A program made the translations under genes and the position numbers. From positions 1-64,000 of the forward strand of contig VTPC01008798.1 in the NCBI GenBank assembly GCA_011009095.1: a DNA stretch of 64,000 nt. Direction: 5' to 3'. The notes beneath the pieces are model-generated. The model searched no databases. It saw only the letters and a list, made by a program, of their open reading frames with translations, and had not been told where the DNA came from. Positions 1-10,440 of this stretch are shown in pieces. Positions within the stretch are counted from its first letter, which is position 1; each line of letters starts with the position of its first letter. The stretch comes from Ignelater luminosus. Its lineage: Eukaryota; Arthropoda; Insecta; Coleoptera; Elateridae.

Positions 1-2000
1 GAACCTAAACAGAATGGACTAAAATCTTATTGAAGTCTACCACAAAAGGTCATAAATAATAGTCCAATATCACATCTACTACTATTATTATTAAATAATA
101 CTAATAACATTTTTTTTCATCTTTGCAATGTTTAGTTTTGATTTCGTCTTGGAGGAGTTCACTATGGCTTTTTAGATACTTTATGTAAAGGTGTGTTTGT
201 CTTATTGTAGTATACGGTAACAAAATTGCAAAGAAGAACTTACAGACGTTGGAGGTATTGAAGCGTCGTGCACAATATAAAATCGTTTTGGAAATTTCTG
301 GGTTTTGGTTTCTATGCTTCGTAATAATTAAGGCATGCATAGAAAAGACAGTTTTCTTATACACAAAAAGAGAAAACTCTTCTTTACAAAAAGTTTCTCT
401 GGTTTACTATGGATCTGATTTGAAAGCAAACATACTACTAAATATACGAATTAGAGACTAAAAAGACTGAAGACCTTAGTCAAAATAATATTTCCTAACT
501 CGGTATGTGTAATTTTGTTTTGTATCATTTAGAAGACGTGTCGATAATACTTAAATTTGCATGTCCACGCACGTTCCAACAGGTGTGAAGATTATGTTTT
601 GTGAACAATTTAAAAGCCTAAGTTTAAGACATTTTATCAAACTAACGTGATGGCCAAAATACAATGAAGCCCAAGGAAATAAAATTTGTATGATAATTGT
701 AGAGGTTTTTCTTATGCATTTGCGTTAGTTAGGTAAATCTTTCCTCAGCTTAATATTTTTGTTGTAGCGGTCATACATGCTGGAAGAGTTACACTTAAGG
801 TTTTATGGTAACAGTAAATTTGGTCTTAAGGTAAAATATTAGAGAAATAACAAAAATGCACAATAAGAATTTCTTTCTTTTATAAACTAAGGCAAAGAAT
901 CTTATTCGTCAAAGGGTTTTTATAAAAAAATTGTATTGTGACTTTGGTAACTCTTCTGAATGTCCAACCTTCCACCAGATGATTGAAGTGTAGTCCGAGA
1001 AGTTTGATTCATTTAGGGTATATAATAAACCAATAATATAATAAAGGTTGTTACCTATAAAATTCATTTTTTTAGGAGGAATAGCTGTAGGTCGCCATCA
1101 GGCCAGGATTCTCTACGTGCCTGAAAAGTAAATTCCAAACAAGGATGAAATAAAACTTTAATCTGCCAGCTTGACAATGTTCAAACTTTATTTGGGGAGC
1201 CAGAACGCCTCAAATCAAAAACAGAAAAGAAAAGCATGTTTCTGCAGATAATACATACAGTCACAAGTTAATAATTCACATAAAGGAAATAATAAATATA
1301 ACAAGTTCAGATACAAAATATGCAGAATAAATATTTCATTGCTCTAATCATGATATCATTGGCGAGAATATGCAATTAAGTAAATTAAATTAAATACAAA
1401 AAAGAGAATATAATATAAGTAATAAAATTGGACTAAGTTCGCAGACGGAATAAATAGTTCGGTGGGGTTTGTTACGATTTACGAAAACAAAAATAATAGA
1501 AAATCGCGGTAGCGTGTCCTAAAGTTTGTGTAAATTAGTTAATTCCAACAAAGGGGGTTGATGGAGTAATGTTTGAAAGCGCTTGCAATAAATAAATTTC
1601 CTACCACTCTGTATATACTTGCAATTTTCTATATCATTAAAATTAATTTCGTATACTGGATCTGCGATTACAATAAATCAACGCTGAATTTGAATGACTA
1701 AACTTAATGCTAAATTGCTTTATCAAAACAAAGTTAAATATCACAATTAACTGGAATTTTGAATGATAGTTGATATTTATTTGAAAGTTAAATCTTCGAA
1801 AATAAAATTCCTATCGAAATGTTTTATGCACAAAAGATAAGAATTATAATTGTCGCAAAAGATTTCAATACTACTTTCTGCATTTAAAATTATTTTAATA
1901 GAAATGCGACACTAACTACTTATTGAATTTATATCATTGACTTAAAAGTTAATTAATAAAAAATTAAGTTTACTGTATGACACAGGAATACGGTAGGGTT
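1..2000. other. AT-rich DNA, no gene seen
   Basis: I see no protein family, RNA gene or clear repeat here. Open frames are short (70-90 codons), overlap on both strands and show no recognisable motif, as expected by chance in AT-rich DNA. Confidence 0.6.
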
Positions 2001-2378
2001 TGTCTTCGTTATTGTTCACTCCCAGGAAAGAAAATTAGCAATATCACAGTACTGAAGACCTTCCCGGACGGATCTCCGTATTCTCCTTGGATAGCCGGAT
2101 ATGCAATAGCTTTCGCAAGGTGACCTAAACACGCGAAAATGCTAAAGCGGAAAAAGGAGAAAGGCCAACAAAAAAAAGAAACACAACCGTCAGCGTCCAG
2201 AAAAGCAAATTCGAGAGAAGCATCATTAGAATTAAAGAAGCAAAAAGTAGTTAAAAACAAATCTTACCAAAATTGCTATGCGGCCCTGAAAGTGGATCAA
2301 ATCGGGGCATATTACTTCAATCCGCCAAAAGCGACAAAATCTAACGCAGCAAAAACACCAAAAACACCAAATAGTTAA
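2001..2378 (+). pseudogene. unidentified coding remnant with one in-frame stop
   Basis: A single plus-strand frame reads from about 2010 to the TAA at 2378, broken only by a TGA at 2121-2123. The part before the stop is not low-complexity (it includes TFPDGSPYSPWIAGYAIAF). The part from the ATG at 2139 is lysine-rich and basic for about 35 residues, then has a YYFNPP motif and ends in a Lys/Thr/Pro-rich tail. The stretch is less AT-rich than its flanks and is followed by repeat-like DNA with a short CAGACA-type microsatellite, so it may be the end of a mobile-element gene. I do not recognise the family. The antisense strand is also open for 83 codons, so the coding strand is not certain. Function unknown. 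Confidence 0.35.
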
Positions 2379-2389
2379 ATTAATTTAGT

Positions 2390-2770
2390 GGTCTGAACAC
2401 CCTTATCCGCCACTAGCGAAGAAAGTATCCATTAGCGGTACAAGACCACTTGGAACCTTTAGGCAGGACGATCGTTCAAGTTCTCTTTATCTGCAAAGTG
2501 GAAACATCTGGGAATGCAAAGCATAACCACAACAAACTCCTGTTTTGTTACTTTTTTCAAATTTTGGCGTCCATTTTGACCATGTTCCCGAAGTGATATC
2601 AAAAAACGAAGATATCACGTAGTCTTTAGTTCTTGATGTAGAATCCAAACCTGAAGTCAAAATTTCAAAATTTGACAAAAAATGCGGACAGACATACATA
2701 CATACAGACAGACAAACAGCCAGACAAACTTCGCAAATTCAGTAACGACTTCTTCGGAGTTCGTTGAAAA
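2390..2770. repeat. repeat-like non-coding tract with short ACAT/ACAG microsatellite
   Basis: This follows the coding remnant. From 2692 to 2729 it holds imperfect ACAT, ACAG and ACAA units. Such tracts are common near the ends of arthropod repeats, and I infer that 2001-2770 may be one element. No terminal repeats were found to prove it. Confidence 0.3.
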
Positions 2771-5640
2771 TGATAAAAGTTCTAAAAAGATCTAAAATAC
2801 AACAGGATAAAGATTTAGTGTGGAAAGTGGAATTAAAACGAATTTATTCTGCTCAAGTTGGACGCAGATAGAGGTTTGATGAATCAATGACCTAAGTAAG
2901 CTACAAGGTGATGATCAAATTATTGCATAACGGTAAATTAAAAGGTAAGCGCGCTTCCCTGTAGTTTGAAATAAGATTCCTAGTCATCATTTCTTTGATA
3001 AGAAACTGCTAAAATATTAAAATTCCGTGATGGTGAAAATATTATAAATTCAAGAGAAAAGTGAAAAAAATCAAAAAAACCTAAAATAATGCGAAAATAA
3101 TAAAAACTACAGGAATTACACTCAACTGTGCTGTCATTGATGACGGGTTTCTTTGCAAAAGAAGTTTTTAAAATAATTCTTAAAACAAACCAGATTTTTG
3201 ATCAAATCTAGCAGTTGCCTATGAATTACCTCAAATTCTTAAAAATCCACAGATTTAATGGATATTATCACCAATAATAATTAACTGTTATTCTTATTAT
3301 TAACAAGATTTGTCTATGTATACTTACTACTTTTCAAGCGACTTTGTTTAATACTGATCCCCGGGTTTATGCTACGTAACTGAGATATAGCAAGGTTTGC
3401 CCCCCGCTTTCACAGACATGAGGAAATCTTGCAGAAGACAAAACTATTAAAAAATTACAAAGCATTAAACTAGACCAACTTTCAAAACGTCAGGTCTTGC
3501 AAATATAAATATGCATAATTACACACACTGGCTGTCTAGCATGTACAATTCCATGAAACAATTAAGGTAGACTTTACATATTAAAAATTACAGAATAAGG
3601 CATTTAAGAATGAATCTAGAATAAACAAAGCACTGCTACCGAGCTAAATTCAGGAATAATTTAATTATCTAAATAAATGTAAATTCGAAATATTTATGAT
3701 TGGAGATTACAAATATCAAAGAACTCGCAAATTTCATAACATAGATAACAGCACAACATTAAGAATAACCTAGGCATTTTGTTACTTCTTCCCTACAACC
3801 AACTAATGGTACTAGTAATTCGATTGGATTTATTACACTTTAAATTAAACAAAAGATCTTTACAATTGGAGGTTTAAATAGAATAAAGAGTGAACCAAAC
3901 AGGGTAGAAGAGGATTACGTTCTCATTTCTACTACGATATAAGATTGTCTAGGCATTTCGCTTGAGTATGGGACAACAATATTAGGAGAATATTTTGCCT
4001 CTGAAACATTAATTAGCTAGTTAAGTCTTGCCCACTGAAATAAGCCAACTCTGATTCTCAATATTTCAAGTTCTACTGTTTTCTTTTTAATACTAAACTG
4101 AATAATATTAAACTTAACCTGAAACATAACAAAATTAACAAACATAGCAATACAAAATAATTAAAAAGTCAACATAACATTTATTATTAAAACAGTAGGA
4201 AAAAAATGCAAATAGTCACAAAATAATATTTCACAGCTGTGGCTCTGGTTGTAACATGCGATCCTTAAAATTTAAGTTTCCAGGAGGCTGTGAAATGTTT
4301 TCGTAGGCCGTAGCTTAGACACAACGCATGCCAACACGTAACCTACAAACTGATGATTTTGCCCTGTTTCTAATGCAAACTGTCAATTTGGCAGATAATC
4401 TTCCGGAATAAACTAAGATATGATTTTTTTCTTTCATAGCCTTCTAGGAACTTAAATTTTAATGATCGCATGTTATTTAAATCGACATTCGCACACTCCA
4501 GATTTTGTAGTTGCAAAATTGATCGTTAATGCATACAAAAGCGACCATTTTTAAACTGTATATCAAGTAACTACCAACTGCCAAGTCTCGAATTTGAAAA
4601 TTCAATCGAAGTGTCTGAGCATTTTTCAAAAAAAGTTTGGATTTACTGAATTTATTCCAAGTTACAGACTCGTTCTGTATAATTGAAAGGTGAAATCTCA
4701 AGTGAAACATTATATTACCAATTGGTTATAATAGAATAACTTCATTGAAATGCTGGAATATAATAAATTAATAATAAAAGAGGTAGTAGAAAATAGTAGC
4801 ATTTGAAATATCAATGAATGTTGCGCATCAAGTGTCCATGAAGTGTCCACGCATTTGACTCACTTCAAGATTTAAAATAAACACTTATATATTAGCAGGA
4901 AGTACTTCATTCTAAATTTACTGGTAACATTTGATTTTGTATTGACATATACATTTCTTAAGATCACATTGTAATGTGTTTATTTGTCATTTTTGAAAAG
5001 GGTAGAACTTTTTGCATAAATAATGCCGCAGTACATTTCCTTAATAAATGAATTGATCAAAGACACGAAATTTAGCATTAATTACATAAAATTTGTTTCC
5101 TAAGAGCCCATAAGACGACTTTGGATAATTAATATGAAATTAGATTTCGTATATTCACTTAATTGCTTCATTAAAGAAATGATTTGTGACATTATTTATG
5201 CAAAAAGCTGTACGTATATACAATTGACAAATATTGACGACTCAAAATTGCTAATAACCTCAACAATAATTGGAAAAGTTCTATTGGTATTTCATAGGAA
5301 TCTACCGTGTGGATAAAGAGAAAGAACCATACAACATAAAATGAAAGTGTAATAGTTTACCAGTACCCAATACATCAATATCTTATTACAGAATTTTAAA
5401 ATTAGCCAATTAAGTTACGCACCTGTTAAGATATTTATAACAAAAATGAATTACCCCAACTTATTTTACTTAAAATAACTTTTTAGTTTTCACCGAAGGA
5501 AGCAGTTAATTTGTTTAAAAACATTTAACATTATTCATGGTAACAATGTACTTTTTAATATTTTAGGATTACAAGAAAGTAGAAAGTCTCCGTTTTAGTT
5601 ATCTAATACAGGTAAATTCAAAAACCACGTTGTCAAAACT
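2771..5640. other. AT-rich DNA, no gene seen
   Basis: No recognisable protein, RNA gene or long repeat is visible. Open frames of 60-77 codons in this stretch have no motif and look like chance. Confidence 0.55.
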
Positions 5641-5685
5641 GTAGAAAGTGACTCATTTTGTAGTCTTGTCTAGATGAGAAGTGGC

Positions 5686-5794
5686 ATTATACGGCGCGGC
5701 GTCAAGACTTCACTGAAGGTATATGTGTCGTAGCCAGATAACAAAATTTGCCGTTTTATAAAACGACTAGCCGTTTTATGAAGCGCCGTCGAAT
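5686..5794. repeat. small fold-back repeat with GC-rich ends
   Basis: The ends are inverted copies: 5686-5697 (attatacggcgc) against the reverse complement of 5783-5794 (attcgacggcgc), 10 of 12 matching. Inside is a perfect 14-bp palindrome, cgttttataaaacg, at 5752-5765, and the word gccgttttat occurs again near 5770. The GC-rich ends stand out from the AT-rich surroundings. This fits a tiny MITE-like or hairpin element. No target-site duplication is clear. Confidence 0.4.
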
Positions 5795-5892
5795 TGCAAA
5801 AAATTTGGCAAAAATCACGTTAGTTCACAATCGGGCTAACTATTCAGTAGTTTCATATAACGACAGTTGAGTTATAGCCAGAATATAAAAAT

Positions 5893-6033
5893 TAATAAAA
5901 CACTGACTGTTCTACATTCTGACTTATTCGTTTTAGACATTTTATAAAATACTTAAAGAAATCCCATCATTTTCAAAAGTTCTACTAATCTAGAAAGAAT
6001 AATTCAGAATACAAAACAGTCAGTATTTTATTA
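5893..6033. repeat. 37-bp inverted repeat with about 67-bp loop
   Basis: 5893-5929 and 5997-6033 are inverted copies of each other. They share taataaaac(a/g)ctgactgtt-like and cagaat-type blocks, with about six mismatches over 37 bp. The loop of about 67 bp is AT-rich. This would fold as a long hairpin in RNA or single-stranded DNA and may be a MITE remnant. Confidence 0.5.
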
Positions 6034-6589
6034 CCTTTTGTAACGTTCACTTTCTGCTTTTCGTTACATGTGTTATATTTAATCTGTTCTTCCGGTGTGT
6101 TCTTGTATTTTTTTAATAGTTTTCTTTCGTTGGAGAGGGCTTTTTTTGATAGTAATGAGTCAACACTGAGAGATTGATTAATTTTATTGTAGTTTTTCTA
6201 AATTTTTGAATTCAATTTAGGGTTGATGAACTTTTTTATTTATATATATTTAAGCAAGCAAGACGCAGGGATAATTGTTTCCAACGTCGAGTTTATTTTT
6301 TCATTGCAGGATTATGGAATTTGAACACCTGTTAGCTGGCAAATTTCTGTTTGTTTTGGTTTTAATTCGAAGATCTGGTTAGCAATTAGGATAGGTTTGT
6401 GTCACAGGAGTAGGATTACAGTTTTTTTAAAATTAAGATTCCTTCGTAATTTTGATTAATTTATTTCCCTTACATCCTTGCATCTGAAATAAATAGAGAA
6501 CCAGATGTAAAGCTTGATGGTAGTTTCATTTCGTTTTAATAGAAATTCTTGGTATTTTTGAATAAGCGTTTAAATCTTCCCTGCCTAGG
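6034..6589. other. AT-rich DNA, no gene seen
   Basis: T-rich non-coding sequence. It ends in a pyrimidine-rich tract and CAG/TAG-type acceptor at the start of the possible exon at 6590. Confidence 0.5.
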
Positions 6590-6755
6590 TTACGCTGAGA
6601 TGCCCCGATTGGCTGAGTGACTTGTGAAGTAAGTTGCTGGGAGGGGAGAGGTTCTTTTGACTAGGAGCAGACCGTTTACTCTCTTTGACCTTGTGGGACC
6701 TGTCATTGCTGTGAGCGGCGAAGATTTTTTTGTACGCAGAGACTTACAGATTGGG
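6590..6755 (+). other. possible exon (weak)
   Basis: The sequence before 6590 (tcttccctgcctag) looks like a 3' splice acceptor. A consensus donor, g|gtaagt, follows 6755, and a second gaa|gtaagt lies inside at about 6627. The segment is clearly more GC-rich than its flanks. All three frames contain stops across the full length, so if it is an exon it is untranslated or belongs to a non-coding RNA. Evidence is splice-site resemblance and composition only. Confidence 0.2.
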
Positions 6756-7204
6756 GTAAGTTTCACTTTCCCTGATTATATCAACGGTGGTTCTAATGGG
6801 GTCAAGGACACGTTCTGTAATCTTTTTTTTGTGATGTCTGAGCAAATTATGGAGTTTTTCCTGGAACTTTATATTTCCGTCATCACCTCATCACAAGGCG
6901 CATAGTCTTGAGCGTTACAGCAATGAGGGAAGATTAATTGGAATTCCGCCTAGGAATTCAATTCTGTTTAAATCACGGACATGAAAACTACATCTGCTTA
7001 ATTCCACATATGAGTACAACTCGCCATGTTAATAAAAATGTTTAAATCTATTTAAATCATTTAAAAATTTGTTTAACGATCACACTCACAGTGAAAGAAA
7101 TTTGAATTGTTATCATTCGATTTATTGTTCCAATGGTTGTTAACAAGATTAGATATAATGATTTTTTTATTATTTTATAATTACTTTTATTTAACTGAAC
7201 TTAG
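6756..7204. other. possible intron or intergenic DNA
   Basis: AT-rich sequence between the two possible exons, ending in a T-rich tract and an AG acceptor at 7203-7204. No gene is seen. Confidence 0.3.
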
Positions 7205-7269
7205 AAGGCGAATTCAGAAGCATGTTTCTTCCTATGCGTGCAGATCTGCACACCAGCGGGGATGTCGTG
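7205..7269 (+). other. possible 65-bp internal exon
   Basis: A long T/A pyrimidine-rich tract ending in gaacttag precedes 7205, and a strong donor (g|gtaagttttt) follows 7269. The 65 bases between are near 50% GC against about 30% around them. All three forward frames are open, so the frame and product cannot be chosen. This is the best exon-like signal of a host gene in the window, but a chance GC-rich patch cannot be excluded. Confidence 0.3.
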
Positions 7270-8640
7270 GTAAGTTTTTTTTTTATTATTTCTCAGTACT
7301 CGATTCCAAGTGTATCCCTAAATTTGTGATCAAAATTTAGTTTGGGAAACAATCGCTTTTTATAAAATGCATACTCGTTAAAATAAGTAAATATAAATAA
7401 AAGAGGGAATTTTACAATTTTCCTGCGGCATACACATTGTACATTCTACTAGTTATTTGCCGCTTTTTTAGTACAATAATGTCTGGAAACCAGGTACAAA
7501 GTAGTGCTGCTTAATATAACTGTAGTGGACTGAAAAGCAGATTTTCGAATACATTTACGAAGATGATATGAAAGTTGTTCAATTGTCGGGCTTTTCCCCA
7601 ACTGGTAGTTGGCATTGAAGTAGCATGAAAGGAAAATGTTTAATCAGTTATATCGTGCTAGGTTTAGGGGAATATTAGAAAATGTATTGTGACAGTGAAG
7701 ATAAGAATTTAAAAAAAACAAATCCTGAAATTTACAGGTTCTAATTCGAATTGACGTTGATTCTTTTCCAGATTACCAATACGTAATAAATTAAGTAAAA
7801 GAGAAAAAGAATGTAATGCTTTTCTTTCAGCAGTTGTCGTTAATTTTAAGAAAACCGTCGGTTGTTTCCAAGTATTACATAAAGCCGGTTATAAATTGGA
7901 TACACGTCAAAGTAAATAACAAAATATTTACAAGGAAGCGTCGGCAACAATAGAAACTAAGAATGTTTGTTTGTTTATTCATACTGAAATACGTGATAAT
8001 GTATGATACAAAATGATTAAAGGTAAGAAGACACACAAAGTAATGTTAGTTTTGCGGAAGGTATTATGCTGATGGTTAACAAGTAAAGTACATTAGCACT
8101 AAAGCTAAACTATCTATTTAAACATGTATTGGAACACTGCCATAAAAAAACTAATAAAAAATTCGAAAAAGTATGTGATATAAAAGAAAGATAAATGAAT
8201 GTTAAAAAATACATGAGATAGAAATGAGTTGCATTAAGCATTAGATTTAAAATGGTAATACGTATAAGGACATTATATTAAACTACCTACGTAAATAAGA
8301 CTTAAAAGAAGAGATACAAAGTAGGTTATATAGATTAGAAAAAAGTTGTCTATTTTAAAGGTCAAAATTTATAATTTATACTAAGAATTTATTCCATAAA
8401 AAAAGTATTTGATTTTCTGAAGCAAATACAGTGCGAGGAAATGCTAACGATAGGGTTTTACATAATTTGTCATATTTCTCTTGTTTTTGTTCAATAGAGC
8501 GTCATGTCATCACAATTTTTTTAAATGGAACGGCTTTATAGAATATGTCCAGATATTAGCAAGAAATGTTACGTTCGTTATTATTAAAGCGGCGAGGTTC
8601 TTAATTCTCGAGCCCGATCTATAAAGGTCCTAATTACTTC
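7270..8640. other. AT-rich DNA, no gene seen
   Basis: No recognisable gene or repeat. A short GATTA microsatellite (about four units) lies just beyond, near 8676-8692. Confidence 0.5.
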
Positions 8641-9960
8641 TTGTTCTGAATGTTACGTGAAAAAACCCAAAGGATTAGATTAGATTAGATTCATATTTAA
8701 GCTCCCTCCACTGTGATTTAAAAGACGTCTTTATTCTTTGACATCCTTAAGAGTTAAAAACACTTATTTCAGATGACTGGGCCTTTATTGTGCAATCGTT
8801 ATACAATCACATAGTATATGTTTTGATGTTTTCTGTCCAGCATGGCAGAAACGGCATTTATTATTTTTAGTCTTGTTAATTTTCTAATGATGAAATCTCA
8901 GGGAGAAAGTGTTCAGTAAGTTAACAGTGCCGTTAGTATGTTTAATTTTTTTTGGTTGCGTTAAAGATACTGTTTATTCTTGTTTTTCGAAAAGCTCTAA
9001 ACTTTTTTGTTAATTTTTGTTTTTGAAGTATTAGTTTGATATAGGAATGTTTCTCCTTCCTTTCACTGTTGGAGGTATGAACTTGCAGATGGCTTTCCAT
9101 AAAAGCACAGAATGTTTAGGTTCAATAAAAAAAAAGATTGTGCGCCTTCTCTAGCTCCATAGAATCTATTGCTTTTCAATCTTCCATGGCCTGGCAAGAT
9201 CACTCGAATTGCCTCGGTTAGGATTTAAAGAACATGCAGTAATTTCTAGTTTGGTTTTTTCTTTAATCTTTCTGAATATTAGTCCTTTGGACGAAATTGT
9301 AGCAGAGTTTTATACAGCTATGGATATCAGGCACTTACGTCCGCAGATACCCACAGTAACTCATTTTTACGTTGCAGATCCGTCAGTGTATTAACTAACA
9401 GTTCCTTATTCTGTCGCCTTTTCACAAATCATGATTGGGGAGGATCACTTTGAAGCATTCATCGACGTTAAATCTGACTGATAAGTTTAGCCAGTTCTTA
9501 AGCTTTTCTAGGATTTCTAAATTTAGTGGTAACTTCATAGCTGCGGCTGTGTAGCTGTAATGGTTATAGTCTTTTCTCTTATTGTGGCAGTGATTTGCTT
9601 GCTTTTAGCATTGCGTTGATTCATCTAATGTTAGAGGTTCAATACCCCCATTTCTTTGCTGCATTTTGCATTGATTTATAGATTTATACAAGGTGCAGGG
9701 TTATTTCAATGTTATGTAAGGCTGTTTGCGTGGATTTGCCAGTTTGATATGTAAACTGCCTGTTATGAAGCAGTTGGTCTATAAGACTTCCACTTCGAAA
9801 GTTCAGGTTAATTATTTTCCTCATCAACGTCAAACTGATAGAACGATACCACTCAAACTCTGCCCTTGGTCGCTTACCAGCCTTGAATATAAATACCACT
9901 TTGAATGTTGTTTATTCTTGGAGGATCTACCCCAGATAATAGCTGACTCTGAATAGTCTA
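8641..9960 (-). pseudogene. degenerate R1/I-like LINE fragment (reverse transcriptase part plus C-terminal zinc motif)
   Basis: On the minus strand, 9899-9684 encodes a reverse-transcriptase piece: VFIFKAGKRPRAEF, then a degraded RPISLT block (YRSISLT), then LLHNRQFTYQTGKSTQTALH. This is the conserved finger region of non-LTR reverse transcriptases of the R1/LOA/I type. Further downstream on the same strand, near 8850-8800, a frame reads CRFCHAGQKTSKHILCDC, the CCHC-type C-terminal zinc motif of such ORF2 proteins. Between them the catalytic palm domain and RNase H region are deleted or too decayed to read. Stops and frameshifts are frequent, so it is a dead relic. The assignment to one element is inferred from strand and order; the precise clade is uncertain. 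Confidence 0.55.
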
Positions 9961-10440
9961 ACTAAATACGGCTGTTCATTCCCTTTTAGAGAAAGGCAAG
10001 AAAGATATGATCTCATCTCTACCAAAACATTTAAAAGGTCTTATAGATAACTCATTTCAACATATATGCAGTAAACATTCTATCAGAGAGACACCACAGG
10101 TGAATGATTTGTATTTTTGCTATGCCAGAGTTCTTGTTTTTTTATCACGACTAATCCTAGAAAGTAAGTACGAAAATGCAACTTTATTGTTCTTCTTGTA
10201 GTAATCCAATACTACTTATCTAAGTGATTTTTTTTAAAGATTTTTCCATGTCCATTTTTGGCTTTCCTCGGTTCTTTGCTGTACATATTCTGTAAAGGTT
10301 ACTTTGCACGCACTGCCGTTACTAGTTCGTATGGTTCTATTAAATAATTTGATTGCTTCCGCTTCTTTGAGCTTATAGCTGCACTGGCCAAGGTAAGGTT
10401 TATTACCTTTTGCTAAATGGTATTTTTTTAAAAAGAAAGG
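9961..10440. other. non-coding DNA before the RTE-like LINE
   Basis: No recognisable gene. It may include 5' untranslated sequence of the LINE that starts near 10440, but nothing shows that boundary. Confidence 0.4.
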
